Notes: generated from the letters alone by a model not told the origin. Counted from the first letter of the stretch, positions 43,120-52,389 are shown. The stretch: 56,009 nt of DNA from CAG-826 sp964654155 (GCA_964654155.1 CAZZGL010000003.1:1-56009), one strand, 5' to 3'. Numbers and translations are program-made.

Positions 43120-44586
43120 TTATAAACCAAACATATAAGACAATAATGGAAGACCAACAAACATAATAATAATTGCAATCATGAAAATATAAAACATTAT
43201 TTGTAATTTAATAGAGTGATATATCATTAATCCTTGATTATTAAGCTTTTCTGCACGCTGATAAGCAATCGATAAATAAGTCATCATTAAAATTGTTATT
43301 AAGGTAAAAATATTATTCATTGTAATTAAAGAAAACATTCCCGCATCACTAATCAATGAAAGACCAACAATCATACTCGATATCGCACCAAATAATCCGG
43401 TTCCTAACATATCCATACTGTTCTTTTGATTAAATGCTTGATTATAAAAAGCAATACTTATCCATACTAGAACACTAAAAAGATTTATAAATGCCTGTAG
43501 AAACAATTGTATACCTGCACGATTTGCTCTCACAATAATTTCTAACTCCGTTTTAAGATTTAAACTTTCAGTCGCTGTTGGTTCATTACTAACATATTTA
43601 TAATAATGAATTTTTAATGAAAAATTTTTAATTTTATTGTTTTCATTAATTAATCTATATCCATCGGTTAATCCAAAATAAGGTGAAAAGCCACTTAATG
43701 ATTCACCATATGCATTAACATCTCTATTAGGAATATAACGAATATATTTACTATCCATAATAGGTAAAATATACATTTTAAATTGTACACTATCGAGAGG
43801 ATAACGAACGCTATTGAAATACTTTTCAAATTTTGCGGTAAACTTCACTTTTTGATAACAAATTATTCTATCACCCTCTTTTATTTCTTCTAATGATTTA
43901 ATCGTACCATAACTATCTGGAACAAATTCACCATTTCCTATTTCAAACATCGTTTCGTTATCCACTAAAACATTACTTGGAGCTTCACCAGGATAAAACC
44001 GATGATCATTTTCAATAATCCAATTATCATAAAATAAAGAATGTTCATCATGATACTTTTTATTACTAATAAACTCATTAAAAGTTATATCTCGTCCATC
44101 TTCTAACTCTTGTTCACTACATTCATCATAATAATCATTTAGAATTGAATCCCATAATACTTCTGAAGCATACTTTTTAAACATTTCTTGAAATTCATTT
44201 TTATCAAAATAAAAATACAATTGGATTCTTGCCTCATAGGTAGAAGTAGAACTACTAATCGATTTAATTCTTTCAATTACTGCGCCAACTTTAACATTAC
44301 AATAATATGGTTTTTCATCATTTATATCATATTTTTCTTTTGAGTCGTTTTCTAAAAAATCATGATATATAACTTGATTTGCATCATATTTATCATATAT
44401 TTCACTTTCATCGCTTCCTTTTATGTATTTATCAATTGTGTTAATTCTTTCACAAACAATTGTAAATGCACAATAAAAAATATATATAAAAAGAGGCACT
44501 ATTAATAATAAAAGCGTTAAAACAAGTCGCTTCTGCTTTGCTTTATCTAAAATTTTTATTTTTTTCTTAATATCATTTTTAATCAT
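43120..44586 (-). CDS. Pentameric ligand-gated ion channel-like membrane protein
   Basis: A 488-residue protein of a kind not firmly identified. One hydrophobic segment at 21-44 is followed by an extracytoplasmic domain of about 310 residues and four C-terminal helices (about 358-381, 392-413, 419-443, 456-485). Inside the domain, VKVGAVIERIKSISSS with TYEARIQLYFYFD (97-128) matches the beta1-beta2 pattern of Cys-loop receptors, and RYPLDSVQFKMYI (261-273) matches their FPFDxQ turn. LGTGLFGAISSMIVG and the LITMNNIFTLITIL stretch fit the second and third helices of prokaryotic members. An alternative is the DUF4436 family, which has a similar YPFD motif and topology. It is not an enzyme by any motif seen. 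Confidence 0.55.
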   Translation of the reverse strand: MIKNDIKKKIKILDKAKQKRLVLTLLLLIVPLFIYIFYCAFTIVCERINTIDKYIKGSDESEIYDKYDANQVIYHDFLENDSKEKYDINDEKPYYCNVKVGAVIERIKSISSSTSTYEARIQLYFYFDKNEFQEMFKKYASEVLWDSILNDYYDECSEQELEDGRDITFNEFISNKKYHDEHSLFYDNWIIENDHRFYPGEAPSNVLVDNETMFEIGNGEFVPDSYGTIKSLEEIKEGDRIICYQKVKFTAKFEKYFNSVRYPLDSVQFKMYILPIMDSKYIRYIPNRDVNAYGESLSGFSPYFGLTDGYRLINENNKIKNFSLKIHYYKYVSNEPTATESLNLKTELEIIVRANRAGIQLFLQAFINLFSVLVWISIAFYNQAFNQKNSMDMLGTGLFGAISSMIVGLSLISDAGMFSLITMNNIFTLITILMMTYLSIAYQRAEKLNNQGLMIYHSIKLQIMFYIFMIAIIIMFVGLPLLSYMFGL

Positions 44587-44633
44587 AAGCTAAAACATCC
44601 TCAATTATTATTTTGAGAACATTTACTTTTTAT

Positions 44634-44659
44634 ATGAAAAAATGGCGGTATCCCGCCAT
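44634..44659 (-). terminator. Terminator of the M6 metalloprotease gene
   Basis: Minus strand: stem ATGGCGG / CCGCCAT with a four-base loop followed by TTTTTTC, 16 bases beyond the stop. Confidence 0.9.
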
Positions 44660-44674
44660 AAATAAGCAATATAA

Positions 44675-46384
44675 TTACTTAACACGTACAGAAACAGTAA
44701 TTTCTCCATTTTCTATTTTTCCAACTTCAACAGTATAACCTATAGAACTACCATCATTAAATTTGTCATTTCCTTTATAGAAATAATAACTCTTTGCTTC
44801 AAATATATCTCCAGTTTCCCATAAAGCACTATTACGATCAACAAGTACGGAACTTCCTTTTTTTGAATTATTACCATTAGCAAGTGTATTTTTACCGCCC
44901 TTATCAATTAAATGAAGCAATCGAACCTTTGATGGATTTTGTGAATCTTTTAAATAAGAATAGCTAACAGAATTTGATGCACCTATATAGTAATAAATAC
45001 TATCTCCTACATAACTAAGTGCCGAATCAATTTCATTATCATTAATATAACCTTCATTATTAGAATCGCTATTATCTTTTATTTTAACTAATCTTGCGTC
45101 AACATGATAAATACGAAGACCGCTATAATCATACATTTTATCTCTTGTATCAAATTCATATTTCGAATCTTGCTCATTTAATCCTTCAGGTGTGTAAAAT
45201 TCAATTAATATATACTCATCAAATATCGTTCCATTCCAATTGTTATTTATTAAAATTGCATCTCCATATAATGCTGATGATCTTAACTTAATATCCGCAT
45301 TTCCGGTAACAACATAAGGATTAACCCATCCTAAACTGAATTTAGAATAAATATTATGATCTCCAACATTATAAGATTGCATATCTAATTCTCCTGCACA
45401 ATCCCAGGCATTATTAGAGTCATAACAATAATAATCATCTAATCCTAAAATATGTCCCATTTCATGAATAAAGGTATGACCATCTAATCCTGTAGGTAAT
45501 GAAGAAACAGAATTTGAATTATAAGTATCATTAATAAATTCATAGCTTACCCACATATGAATATTGGTTATTGGTTTAGTTGTATCTGACTCATAATTAG
45601 CTCCTGAAACCCATGCCCAATAAACACTATCACTATCGGTTGAATATTTATTAGAATAGCAAAAGATAACTGCATCTAGATATCCATCGCCATCTTGATC
45701 ATATTCTTTTGCTTTTGCTTCAGAAATTGAATCATTTAGGAGATCACCCATATAATTTCCTGGATCATATGTATGTTTATCGTTATCATATTTTTCATTA
45801 TATTCACTTGCAGTCATATTAACTTGTAAAGTTTCACTATAAACTTCACCAGTAATATTCAATTTTCCATAACTTGATTTATTAAAATATGATTTAACAG
45901 ATTCCCAGTTAGTATCTTTTTCTTCGCCAAAAAATATTTTATTTAGATTTTCTTTTTTAGCATTTGTCCAAGTTGGATTTGATTCATTTTTAGCACTTTT
46001 AAATTGAACCGGAACGACTAAAACTTTTTGATTTCCTGTAGACTTTAAAGTGTTCCAATAAATCATCTCATTCGTGGATCTTAATGTATATTTTTGATCT
46101 CCTGCCTTATAATAATTATCAACACTTCCTATATTTGAAGTTGTATTATTAGTCGTTGAAGAAGACGCAGCAGTAGATGTTGCAGTGCTAGGTAATTTAG
46201 TTGTGCTTGAAGATGTATTTGGATTAGTCGTCGGTGTTACTGTTGAATTTGTACTACTAGAAGTAATCACCTCACCACTTGTGGTTGTATTCCCATTTAT
46301 GCTACTTGAACTAATATTAGTATCTAACGAACATGAACTTAATAATAAAAACAATAATAAGCTACCAATTAAACTTTTTTTCAT
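44675..46384 (-). CDS. M6 family metalloprotease lipoprotein
   Basis: A 569-residue secreted zinc protease anchored by lipid: signal ending LLLSSC, a Ser/Thr/Asn-rich linker of about 75 residues, then the M6 (immune inhibitor A-like) catalytic domain with zinc motif HEMGHILGLDDYYCYD near residue 330. LTHNs of the form SSSTN in the linker suggest a flexible wall-spanning spacer. The ATG at 46384 follows GGAGG by seven bases. It would degrade host or environmental proteins at the cell surface. A strong terminator follows. Confidence 0.9.
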   Translation of the reverse strand: MKKSLIGSLLLFLLLSSCSLDTNISSSSINGNTTTSGEVITSSSTNSTVTPTTNPNTSSSTTKLPSTATSTAASSSTTNNTTSNIGSVDNYYKAGDQKYTLRSTNEMIYWNTLKSTGNQKVLVVPVQFKSAKNESNPTWTNAKKENLNKIFFGEEKDTNWESVKSYFNKSSYGKLNITGEVYSETLQVNMTASEYNEKYDNDKHTYDPGNYMGDLLNDSISEAKAKEYDQDGDGYLDAVIFCYSNKYSTDSDSVYWAWVSGANYESDTTKPITNIHMWVSYEFINDTYNSNSVSSLPTGLDGHTFIHEMGHILGLDDYYCYDSNNAWDCAGELDMQSYNVGDHNIYSKFSLGWVNPYVVTGNADIKLRSSALYGDAILINNNWNGTIFDEYILIEFYTPEGLNEQDSKYEFDTRDKMYDYSGLRIYHVDARLVKIKDNSDSNNEGYINDNEIDSALSYVGDSIYYYIGASNSVSYSYLKDSQNPSKVRLLHLIDKGGKNTLANGNNSKKGSSVLVDRNSALWETGDIFEAKSYYFYKGNDKFNDGSSIGYTVEVGKIENGEITVSVRVK

Positions 46385-46458
46385 AATATGCCTCCATTTC
46401 TTTTCAAATGATACCACAATTTAAAAATTAATTTAAGCATATTAATTACAATTTGTAA

Positions 46459-47157
46459 CTATTTATTAATCTTTGCTTTACTAGTGCGATTTTTAATTAT
46501 CCTAATATATAAAAAAGTTATTATTACTGTTAATATAGTTAACAAAAGAATCCAATATCCAAATCCTATTTCTAATATTGAGCTACCTATATTAAAAAAT
46601 CCATTATCATAATAATTCATAAAAAAATATGGAAAGTATCTTTCATTACTTCTCGCATTATTAAACTGAATATTTTTAAAATTGCATAAAAAAACAAAAA
46701 ACAAATAATAAAAAGGAAATACTATACCAAAAAATCCATCATTAATATGAAATTTATGTTCTTCTAAAAACAAAAAAGTTATGACATATATCACAGGCGA
46801 TATAAAATGTAAAACAAGACTTTGAAAAGTAAATAAATAAGAAATATTACCCTTATATATTAATCCTGGAGCGAGCATAAAATTAAATATTACAAAAGTT
46901 AAAGATATAGCTACCGCTGCAATAATTTCTAATATTTCAATAAATCTAAAAACCGTTTTATTACATTTGCTATTTAGTAATAATTTAACTAATAAACTCA
47001 AAAACAAGGTAACTGCCACGAATAAATTGCTTTGAACTGTAAAAGAAAGAAAACCATTTATAAATAATGATTGCTTAAAATAATACTGAACAAATACCGC
47101 TCCTAAAATCAAAATAATATTAAGAATTTTTAAATAAATAATAACAATCTTCTTCAT
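46459..47157 (-). CDS. Pr6Pr-type integral membrane protein
   Basis: A 232-residue membrane protein with about six helices. FTVQSNLFVAV near residue 50, FNFMLAP, LVLHFISPVIYV and RYFPYFFMNYYDNG match the Pr6Pr family pattern (proposed six-helix integral membrane proteins of unknown function). The ATG at 47157 is preferred because AAGGAG lies six bases upstream; further upstream no site is seen. It has an independent 5' region shared with the divergent flavodiiron gene. Confidence 0.7.
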   Translation of the reverse strand: MKKIVIIYLKILNIILILGAVFVQYYFKQSLFINGFLSFTVQSNLFVAVTLFLSLLVKLLLNSKCNKTVFRFIEILEIIAAVAISLTFVIFNFMLAPGLIYKGNISYLFTFQSLVLHFISPVIYVITFLFLEEHKFHINDGFFGIVFPFYYLFFVFLCNFKNIQFNNARSNERYFPYFFMNYYDNGFFNIGSSILEIGFGYWILLLTILTVIITFLYIRIIKNRTSKAKINK

Positions 47158-47209
47158 AAACAACTCCTTAAGCATTATTGTGTGAAGTTCTAGAATATTT
47201 AATCTAAAC

Positions 47210-47249
47210 TTGACTACAATAAAAGAAAGCAATAATAAAGCTTATTATT
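47210..47249 (+). promoter_or_regulatory. Promoter and inverted-repeat operator of the flavodiiron gene
   Basis: -35 TTGACT (47210-47215), 17-base spacer, -10 TAATAA (47233-47238). An inverted repeat AATAATAA-AGC-TTATTATT (47231-47249) covers the -10 and start point, where a repressor would block transcription. Its form recalls Fur/PerR-class boxes but does not match either exactly. Confidence 0.5.
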
Positions 47250-47273
47250 TCTACACCTAAAGGAGTCTCTTCC

Positions 47274-49073
47274 ATGCAAATTTCAAACGATATTATTTAC
47301 ATAGGCGTTAATGATCATCAAATTGATTTATTTGAAGGTCAATATCCTGTCCCAAAAGGGATTTCATACAATTCATATATGATTTTGGATGATAAAATCG
47401 CCATTTTAGATACTGTTGATATTAATTTTTCAAAAAAATGGCTAATAAATATTGAAAATGCTTTAAATGGTAGAAAACCTGATTATTTAATAATCCATCA
47501 TATGGAAATGGACCATTCATCATGCATTGTTGATTTTATAAATAAATATCCATCTACAATAATTGTTTCATCGTTAGAAGCTTTTAAAATGATGAAAAAC
47601 TTTTTTAATATAGATTTAAGCAAAAATACTTATATTATAAATGAAAATGATACCTTAAGCCTTGGTAAGCACAGTTTAACCTTTTTTCATGCACCGATGG
47701 TTCATTGGCCAGAAGTAATTGTTTCTTATGATAACTATGAAAAAGTATTATTTTCTGCCGATGGATTTGGCAAATTTGGCGCACTAGATGTGAAAGAAGA
47801 TTGGTTAGATGAAGCTAGACGATATTATATAGGCATTGTAGGAAAATATGGTCAACAAGTTCAAAATCTTTTAAAAAAAGTTTCTTCTTTAAATGTTAAA
47901 ATGATTTGTCCTCTTCATGGTCCAATATTAAAAGATAATTTAGATTACTACATTAATCTTTATGATATATGGTCATCTTATAAACAAGAAAAAGAAGGTA
48001 TTGTTATTGCTTATACTTCAATTTATGGTAACACAAAAGAAGCAATCGAGCTTCTAATAACTAAACTGAAAGAAAAGAAAACACCAGATATTAAAGTTTT
48101 CGATTTAGCTCGTGATTCTATTAGTGAAGCAATTGCTGCCGTTTTTGCATATGGAAAATTAGTTTTAGCCACAACAACATATAACAGTGATATTTTCCCA
48201 TATATGAAAACTTTTATTAATGGTTTAACAGAAAGAAATATACAAAATAAAACAATTGCACTAATTGAAAATGGTAGCTGGGCTCCTCTTGCATCATCGA
48301 AAATGAAAAACATGCTGTCCAATTGTAAAAATCTCACTTTCTGCAAAACAATTGTCCATATAAAATCATCATTAAGCGAACAATCTCGTAATGAAATTGA
48401 AAATCTTAGTGATGAACTATGTAAAGATTATTCTCACATCAAACTAAAAACAAACAATAAAGATGAGCTTTCTGTTCTATTTAACATTGGTTATGGGCTA
48501 TATGTAATAACATCATTTGATGGTCAAAAACATAACGGATTAATTGTAAACACCATTACTCAAGTTACTAATATACCTAATAGAATTGCAGTAACTATTA
48601 ACAAACAAACATATTCACATGATGTTATTAAACATTCTAGAATAATGAACATTAATTGTCTAACAACAAATGCACCTTTTAATTTATTTAAAACATTTGG
48701 TTTCCAAAGTGGAAAAGATACTGATAAATTCAAAAATAGTCCTTTACTGATATCTAATAATGGATTAGCATATTTAGCAAATTATATTAATTCATATATT
48801 TCATTAAAGGTAGAACAATACATTGATTTAGATACTCATGGAATGTTTATATGCACCATTACAGAATCAAAAATAATTTCTAATGAACCTACAATGACAT
48901 ATACATATTATCTAGAAAATATAAAGCCTAAATCAAAAGAAAAGAAAAAAGGATTTGTTTGCAAAATATGCGGATATATATATGAAGGTGAATCTTTACC
49001 AAAAGATTACATCTGCCCTATTTGTAAACATGGAGTATCTGATTTTGAACCAATTAATCAAGAAAGGAGCTAG
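47274..49073 (+). CDS. Flavodiiron protein fused to flavin reductase and rubredoxin domains
   Basis: A 599-residue cytoplasmic oxygen or nitric-oxide reductase with four parts: diiron beta-lactamase-like domain with ligands HMEMDH, HAPMVHW, SADGFG and CPLHGP; flavodoxin domain starting IVIAYTSIYGNTKEA (about 242); a flavin-reductase-like domain (about 395-555, NIGYGLYVITSF, FKTFGFQSGKD); and a C-terminal rubredoxin with CKICGYIYEG and CPICKHG. Such fusions pass NAD(P)H electrons directly to the diiron site and protect anaerobes. AAGGAG is eight bases before the ATG. A second rubredoxin gene follows three bases later. Confidence 0.94.
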   Translation: MQISNDIIYIGVNDHQIDLFEGQYPVPKGISYNSYMILDDKIAILDTVDINFSKKWLINIENALNGRKPDYLIIHHMEMDHSSCIVDFINKYPSTIIVSSLEAFKMMKNFFNIDLSKNTYIINENDTLSLGKHSLTFFHAPMVHWPEVIVSYDNYEKVLFSADGFGKFGALDVKEDWLDEARRYYIGIVGKYGQQVQNLLKKVSSLNVKMICPLHGPILKDNLDYYINLYDIWSSYKQEKEGIVIAYTSIYGNTKEAIELLITKLKEKKTPDIKVFDLARDSISEAIAAVFAYGKLVLATTTYNSDIFPYMKTFINGLTERNIQNKTIALIENGSWAPLASSKMKNMLSNCKNLTFCKTIVHIKSSLSEQSRNEIENLSDELCKDYSHIKLKTNNKDELSVLFNIGYGLYVITSFDGQKHNGLIVNTITQVTNIPNRIAVTINKQTYSHDVIKHSRIMNINCLTTNAPFNLFKTFGFQSGKDTDKFKNSPLLISNNGLAYLANYINSYISLKVEQYIDLDTHGMFICTITESKIISNEPTMTYTYYLENIKPKSKEKKKGFVCKICGYIYEGESLPKDYICPICKHGVSDFEPINQERS

Positions 49074-49075
49074 TT

Positions 49076-49243
49076 ATGAAATACATTTGTAATGTATGTG
49101 GATGGATCTACGACGAAGAACTAGGTGATATTGAAAACAATATTGCACCGGGTACCAAATTTGAAAACTTACCCGAAAACTTTACCTGCCCACATTGTGG
49201 AATGAGTAAAGATGCGTTTTCATTAATCGAAAATCCTGACTAA
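49076..49243 (+). CDS. Rubredoxin
   Basis: A 55-residue electron carrier with the two iron-binding pairs CNVCGWIYD and CPHCGMSKDAF and the usual GTKFENLPENF loop between them. It begins three bases after the flavodiiron gene with AAAGGAG overlapping that gene's end, so the two are translated from one mRNA. It may donate electrons to the flavodiiron protein or to a peroxide reductase. Confidence 0.95.
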   Translation: MKYICNVCGWIYDEELGDIENNIAPGTKFENLPENFTCPHCGMSKDAFSLIENPD

Positions 49244-49260
49244 AAAAGCCAGGATTTTTT
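49232..49260 (+). terminator. Terminator of the flavodiiron-rubredoxin operon
   Basis: Stem AATCCTG / CAGGATT with an 11-base loop and T run, overlapping the rubredoxin stop. It also abuts the end of the convergent membrane protein gene. Confidence 0.75.
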
Positions 49261-49642
49261 ATTTTAACAACTCATCTGATAAGGATAATATTTCTTTAGA
49301 ATATTTTCTTTTTAACAATTCTTTTATTCTTTTATAAATCGGATATGCTATAAGCATTAATAGTATTCCTAATATTCCTGGAATAATACCTAGCCACATC
49401 CACCACGAAGTATTCCATACTAAGAAAAAGCACATTCCAAAACCAAATAACAATGTACCGATAATACCTATTGAAAGTCCTCCAATTAAAGGAATATTAT
49501 GAACTCGATTATGTAATTGTTTTAACCTATCTAATTTTATTGAACGGTCAGATTTTGGTAAATATTGACTTCTAATACTTTCAATTTCTTCTTTTTCATC
49601 TATCTTTAACGCGTCATATTCATATTCAAATTTTTCTCCCAC
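49259..49642 (-). CDS. Small membrane protein, last gene of the two-component operon
   Basis: A 127-residue protein of unrecognised family: charged N-terminal half with SIRSQYLPKSDR, two hydrophobic segments (about 55-75 and 82-100), then KRIKELLKRKYSKEILSLSDELLK. The gene at 54.5-54.8 kb encodes a paralogue sharing the layout and the pattern EYLPQ...L..L..V.N...L, YP.YKRI, KY.KEIL.L...LL. It follows the histidine kinase by 12 bases, so it belongs to that regulon. Confidence 0.7.
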   Translation of the reverse strand: MGEKFEYEYDALKIDEKEEIESIRSQYLPKSDRSIKLDRLKQLHNRVHNIPLIGGLSIGIIGTLLFGFGMCFFLVWNTSWWMWLGIIPGILGILLMLIAYPIYKRIKELLKRKYSKEILSLSDELLK

Positions 49643-49654
49643 AACAAATTCCTC

Positions 49655-50674
49655 CTATAAAACTATTTTAAAAATCGTTCCCACTCCAACTTCACTTTCT
49701 ACTGCAATCGAAGCTCCAAGAGCGTCAATTACTTTCTTAACTAACGCAAGTCCTAAGCCATTGCCTTCTTTTTTATGAGAAGTATCTCCTTGATAAAACT
49801 TATCAAAAATATGTTCTCCTGTTTCTTGATCCATCCCACATCCACTGTCTTTAATTAAAACAACTGCTTGATTATTAACTTTTTTTAATGAAATTTCTAA
49901 AAATCCATTTTCTTTATTAAACTTAATCGCATTATTAATGATATTAGTAAATACTATTTCTAGATAACTTTTTTCACTTTTAATCATAACATCTTCTTCA
50001 ATATCACATATTAATTCAATTTTTTTATCATCAATCAAATTTTCAAATTGAACAATTTGATCAATTAATAATTCACTCAAATTAAATAATGTAAATTCGA
50101 TATTTAAACATTGATTTTCCAATTTATTAAGTTTTAATATGTTGGTAATTAATAATGATAATTTATTGCATGCATCTTGAATAACATTCAAATAAATTGT
50201 TCTTGTTTTTTCATCAATCATTAATGATGAGGCTGCTTTTGAATAATTTTGAATAACCGATAATGGGGTTTTTATTTCATGAGAAACATTAGCAATAAAA
50301 TCATTTTTTAAAACTTCACTTTTTGAAAGCTCTTTAGACATTTTAAGCAAATCATGTTTTATCAAATCAAACTCATCAAAATGAGAATAACTATGACTAT
50401 ATGATAATTCAATCTCAAAATCACCTCGACTCATTTTTTCAGTAGCGGCTAGAATTTCATTTAAAGGTTTATCAACCATTATCTTTCTTCTAATATTATC
50501 AATAAAAGTAAATACTATTGTAGAAAATATAATAAACAATAATATATATATTGCAATCACGCCATGACTTTGATCTTTAATTAAAGAATAAACTCCGATT
50601 GCTAAAGATGTAACAAGTACCACTGGAATTAGAAAAAGAAAAAAGCCTAATATTAATTCTTTTTTTTTTCTCAT
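49655..50674 (-). CDS. Two-component sensor histidine kinase
   Basis: A 339-residue kinase with two membrane helices (about 7-32 and 39-58) joined by only some six residues outside the membrane, so the signal is probably sensed in the membrane or through a partner. A HAMP-like linker leads to the phosphorylated histidine in NVSHEIKTPLSV (His132), then the ATPase domain with NIINNAIKFNKENG, DSGCGMD and GNGLGLALVKK. ATG overlaps the regulator stop as ATGA. Confidence 0.9.
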   Translation of the reverse strand: MRKKKELILGFFLFLIPVVLVTSLAIGVYSLIKDQSHGVIAIYILLFIIFSTIVFTFIDNIRRKIMVDKPLNEILAATEKMSRGDFEIELSYSHSYSHFDEFDLIKHDLLKMSKELSKSEVLKNDFIANVSHEIKTPLSVIQNYSKAASSLMIDEKTRTIYLNVIQDACNKLSLLITNILKLNKLENQCLNIEFTLFNLSELLIDQIVQFENLIDDKKIELICDIEEDVMIKSEKSYLEIVFTNIINNAIKFNKENGFLEISLKKVNNQAVVLIKDSGCGMDQETGEHIFDKFYQGDTSHKKEGNGLGLALVKKVIDALGASIAVESEVGVGTIFKIVL

Positions 50675-51342
50675 TTTAATATCACCTTATATCCCAATCC
50701 ATGGACGGTAATAATTTCAAATCCATTACATTTTTTTGTTTTTTCTCTTAATTTAGCCATATAAACATCAACAGTTCTTGATGTCGCACTAGAATCAAAA
50801 TCCCAGAAATCTTCCATTAATTTGCTTCTTGTAAATATCTTTTTCGGTGATGATAACATCGCATATAAAATATCAAATTCTCTCACAGTTAAATTAACTT
50901 CTTTTTCATCTATTAATGTAATTCTTTCCTCTTTATTCATTTTCAAATTGTCAATAACCAATTCCTTAACAATGTCGATTTTCAAGCGACGACATATTGC
51001 ATTTATTTTCATTATTAACTCATCTAAGTCGAATGGTTTTGTGATATAATCATCGACTCCAATTTGATATCCAAATTGTTTAGATGGTTTATCATCTCTA
51101 GCAGTCATAAATACAATTGGTATAAATTCATCAATAATCCGAAGTTTTTTTGCTAATTCAAATCCATCTAAATAAGGCATCATAATATCACTCAATACTA
51201 AATCAATCTTATTTTCTTCAAAAACACTTATCGCTTCTAACCCATCAAAAGCCGAAACAACCTCATAGCCGGCATTTAAAAGATATGTCTTAATAAGACT
51301 ATTTAAATTTTTATCATCTTCAACCACTAATACTTTTGCCAT
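50671..51342 (-). CDS. Two-component response regulator, OmpR/PhoB family
   Basis: A 223-residue regulator with receiver domain (VVEDDKNL, phosphorylated Asp in LVLSDIMMPYLDG, Lys in YITKPFDLDE) and a winged-helix DNA-binding domain (TVREFDILYAML, ATSRTVDVYMAKLREK). The ATG at 51342 is chosen for AGGTGA upstream and overlaps the previous gene's end. Direct repeats at 52367-52383 and 54867-54927 fit the 11-bp spacing bound by this family. Confidence 0.93.
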   Translation of the reverse strand: MAKVLVVEDDKNLNSLIKTYLLNAGYEVVSAFDGLEAISVFEENKIDLVLSDIMMPYLDGFELAKKLRIIDEFIPIVFMTARDDKPSKQFGYQIGVDDYITKPFDLDELIMKINAICRRLKIDIVKELVIDNLKMNKEERITLIDEKEVNLTVREFDILYAMLSSPKKIFTRSKLMEDFWDFDSSATSRTVDVYMAKLREKTKKCNGFEIITVHGLGYKVILK

Positions 51343-51350
51343 AACATCAC

Positions 51351-52301
51351 CTACTCTTCGCATTCACTTTCTTTAATAAAACCTTTTTCTAACATAATTT
51401 TATCTAATTTATCAATAATGCTCGCACATTTAAAATGATAAATTAATCCTCCTATTGCATAAACAAATATTAGAATTTCTGACAAAATAATAGCCATGAT
51501 TTTTAAATAAATATTCCATTTTCTAAGAGGACTTTTTTCTTGAACTAAATACCCATCTATTTTATTATCTATCAATTTCCCCTCATAATAATAATTACCA
51601 TAAAAATTACTATTCGTAAGATATATTTTTACTTCATTTTCTACTTTTTTATCATAAACTATAGAAATATAAACATTATGTTTTCTATCTATTAAACTTA
51701 TTCTAGGCAAAATATGAATAAAAATCGATAAAATTATAATAATCAGTGCCACAATTATTCCAAATATACCATTAATAATTCTAGTATCATTTAAAGAGGC
51801 AAAAGATGTCAAAGCAACTTCAGTTAAAGCAATCGCGGTAAATGCCGAACACAAATTAATAATTTTTATATTTCGATAATAATGACCTTTATGATATGAA
51901 TTAAAGCAACCTTTTATTGCCAAAGCAAGTTCAATAAAGGAAATTGTTGCAATTCCTATCCCTAAAATTTGGTCATAATTCATTATTGCAACATTACTAT
52001 AAAGCATTCTTCCCATATAAATTCCATATTGAATTCCAGAAAGAAGTAAAAATAAACTAATTAATAAATTCCTTTTTTCAAATTTCATATTACTATGATC
52101 ATATATTCCTAACAAGCACTCTAATTTTGCAAGCATAATAAATAAATTAATAATTCCTGCAACAAGAAAGAATATACCAAAGAAAATCGCTAAAACGAAT
52201 TTAATAATAGCCATAAATGCATTAAATAAAATCGAAAATTTGGTTGTAAAAATGGTTTTTTGTTCAAAATTCATCTTTTTATAATTATCAATTAAAACCA
52301 T
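51351..52301 (-). CDS. Polytopic membrane protein, first gene of the two-component operon
   Basis: A 316-residue protein of unrecognised family with about six to seven hydrophobic segments and a soluble part near residues 205-255 (SIVYDKKVENEVKIYL). AAGGAGG is seven bases before the ATG. It is co-transcribed with the regulator and kinase, and may be a sensor partner for the kinase, which has almost no outside loop; this is inference from position. Confidence 0.7.
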   Translation of the reverse strand: MVLIDNYKKMNFEQKTIFTTKFSILFNAFMAIIKFVLAIFFGIFFLVAGIINLFIMLAKLECLLGIYDHSNMKFEKRNLLISLFLLLSGIQYGIYMGRMLYSNVAIMNYDQILGIGIATISFIELALAIKGCFNSYHKGHYYRNIKIINLCSAFTAIALTEVALTSFASLNDTRIINGIFGIIVALIIIILSIFIHILPRISLIDRKHNVYISIVYDKKVENEVKIYLTNSNFYGNYYYEGKLIDNKIDGYLVQEKSPLRKWNIYLKIMAIILSEILIFVYAIGGLIYHFKCASIIDKLDKIMLEKGFIKESECEE

Positions 52302-52366
52302 AAAACCGCCTCCTTTTCTTTCACTTATATTTATATACTATTTTTATAAATTAATCTTTATTTTTT

Positions 52367-52389
52367 TGTAAAAGTTTTGTAAAAGTTTT
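52367..52389. promoter_or_regulatory. Tandem 11-bp direct repeats, PHO-box-like
   Basis: GTAAAAGTTTT occurs twice in tandem (52368-52378 and 52379-52389), giving TGTAAA-N5-TGTAAA. On the minus strand this is TTTACA-N5-TTTACA, the spacing and form of Bacillus PhoP boxes. It lies between the divergent two-component operon and the glycerophosphodiesterase gene, so it could control both. Confidence 0.55.
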
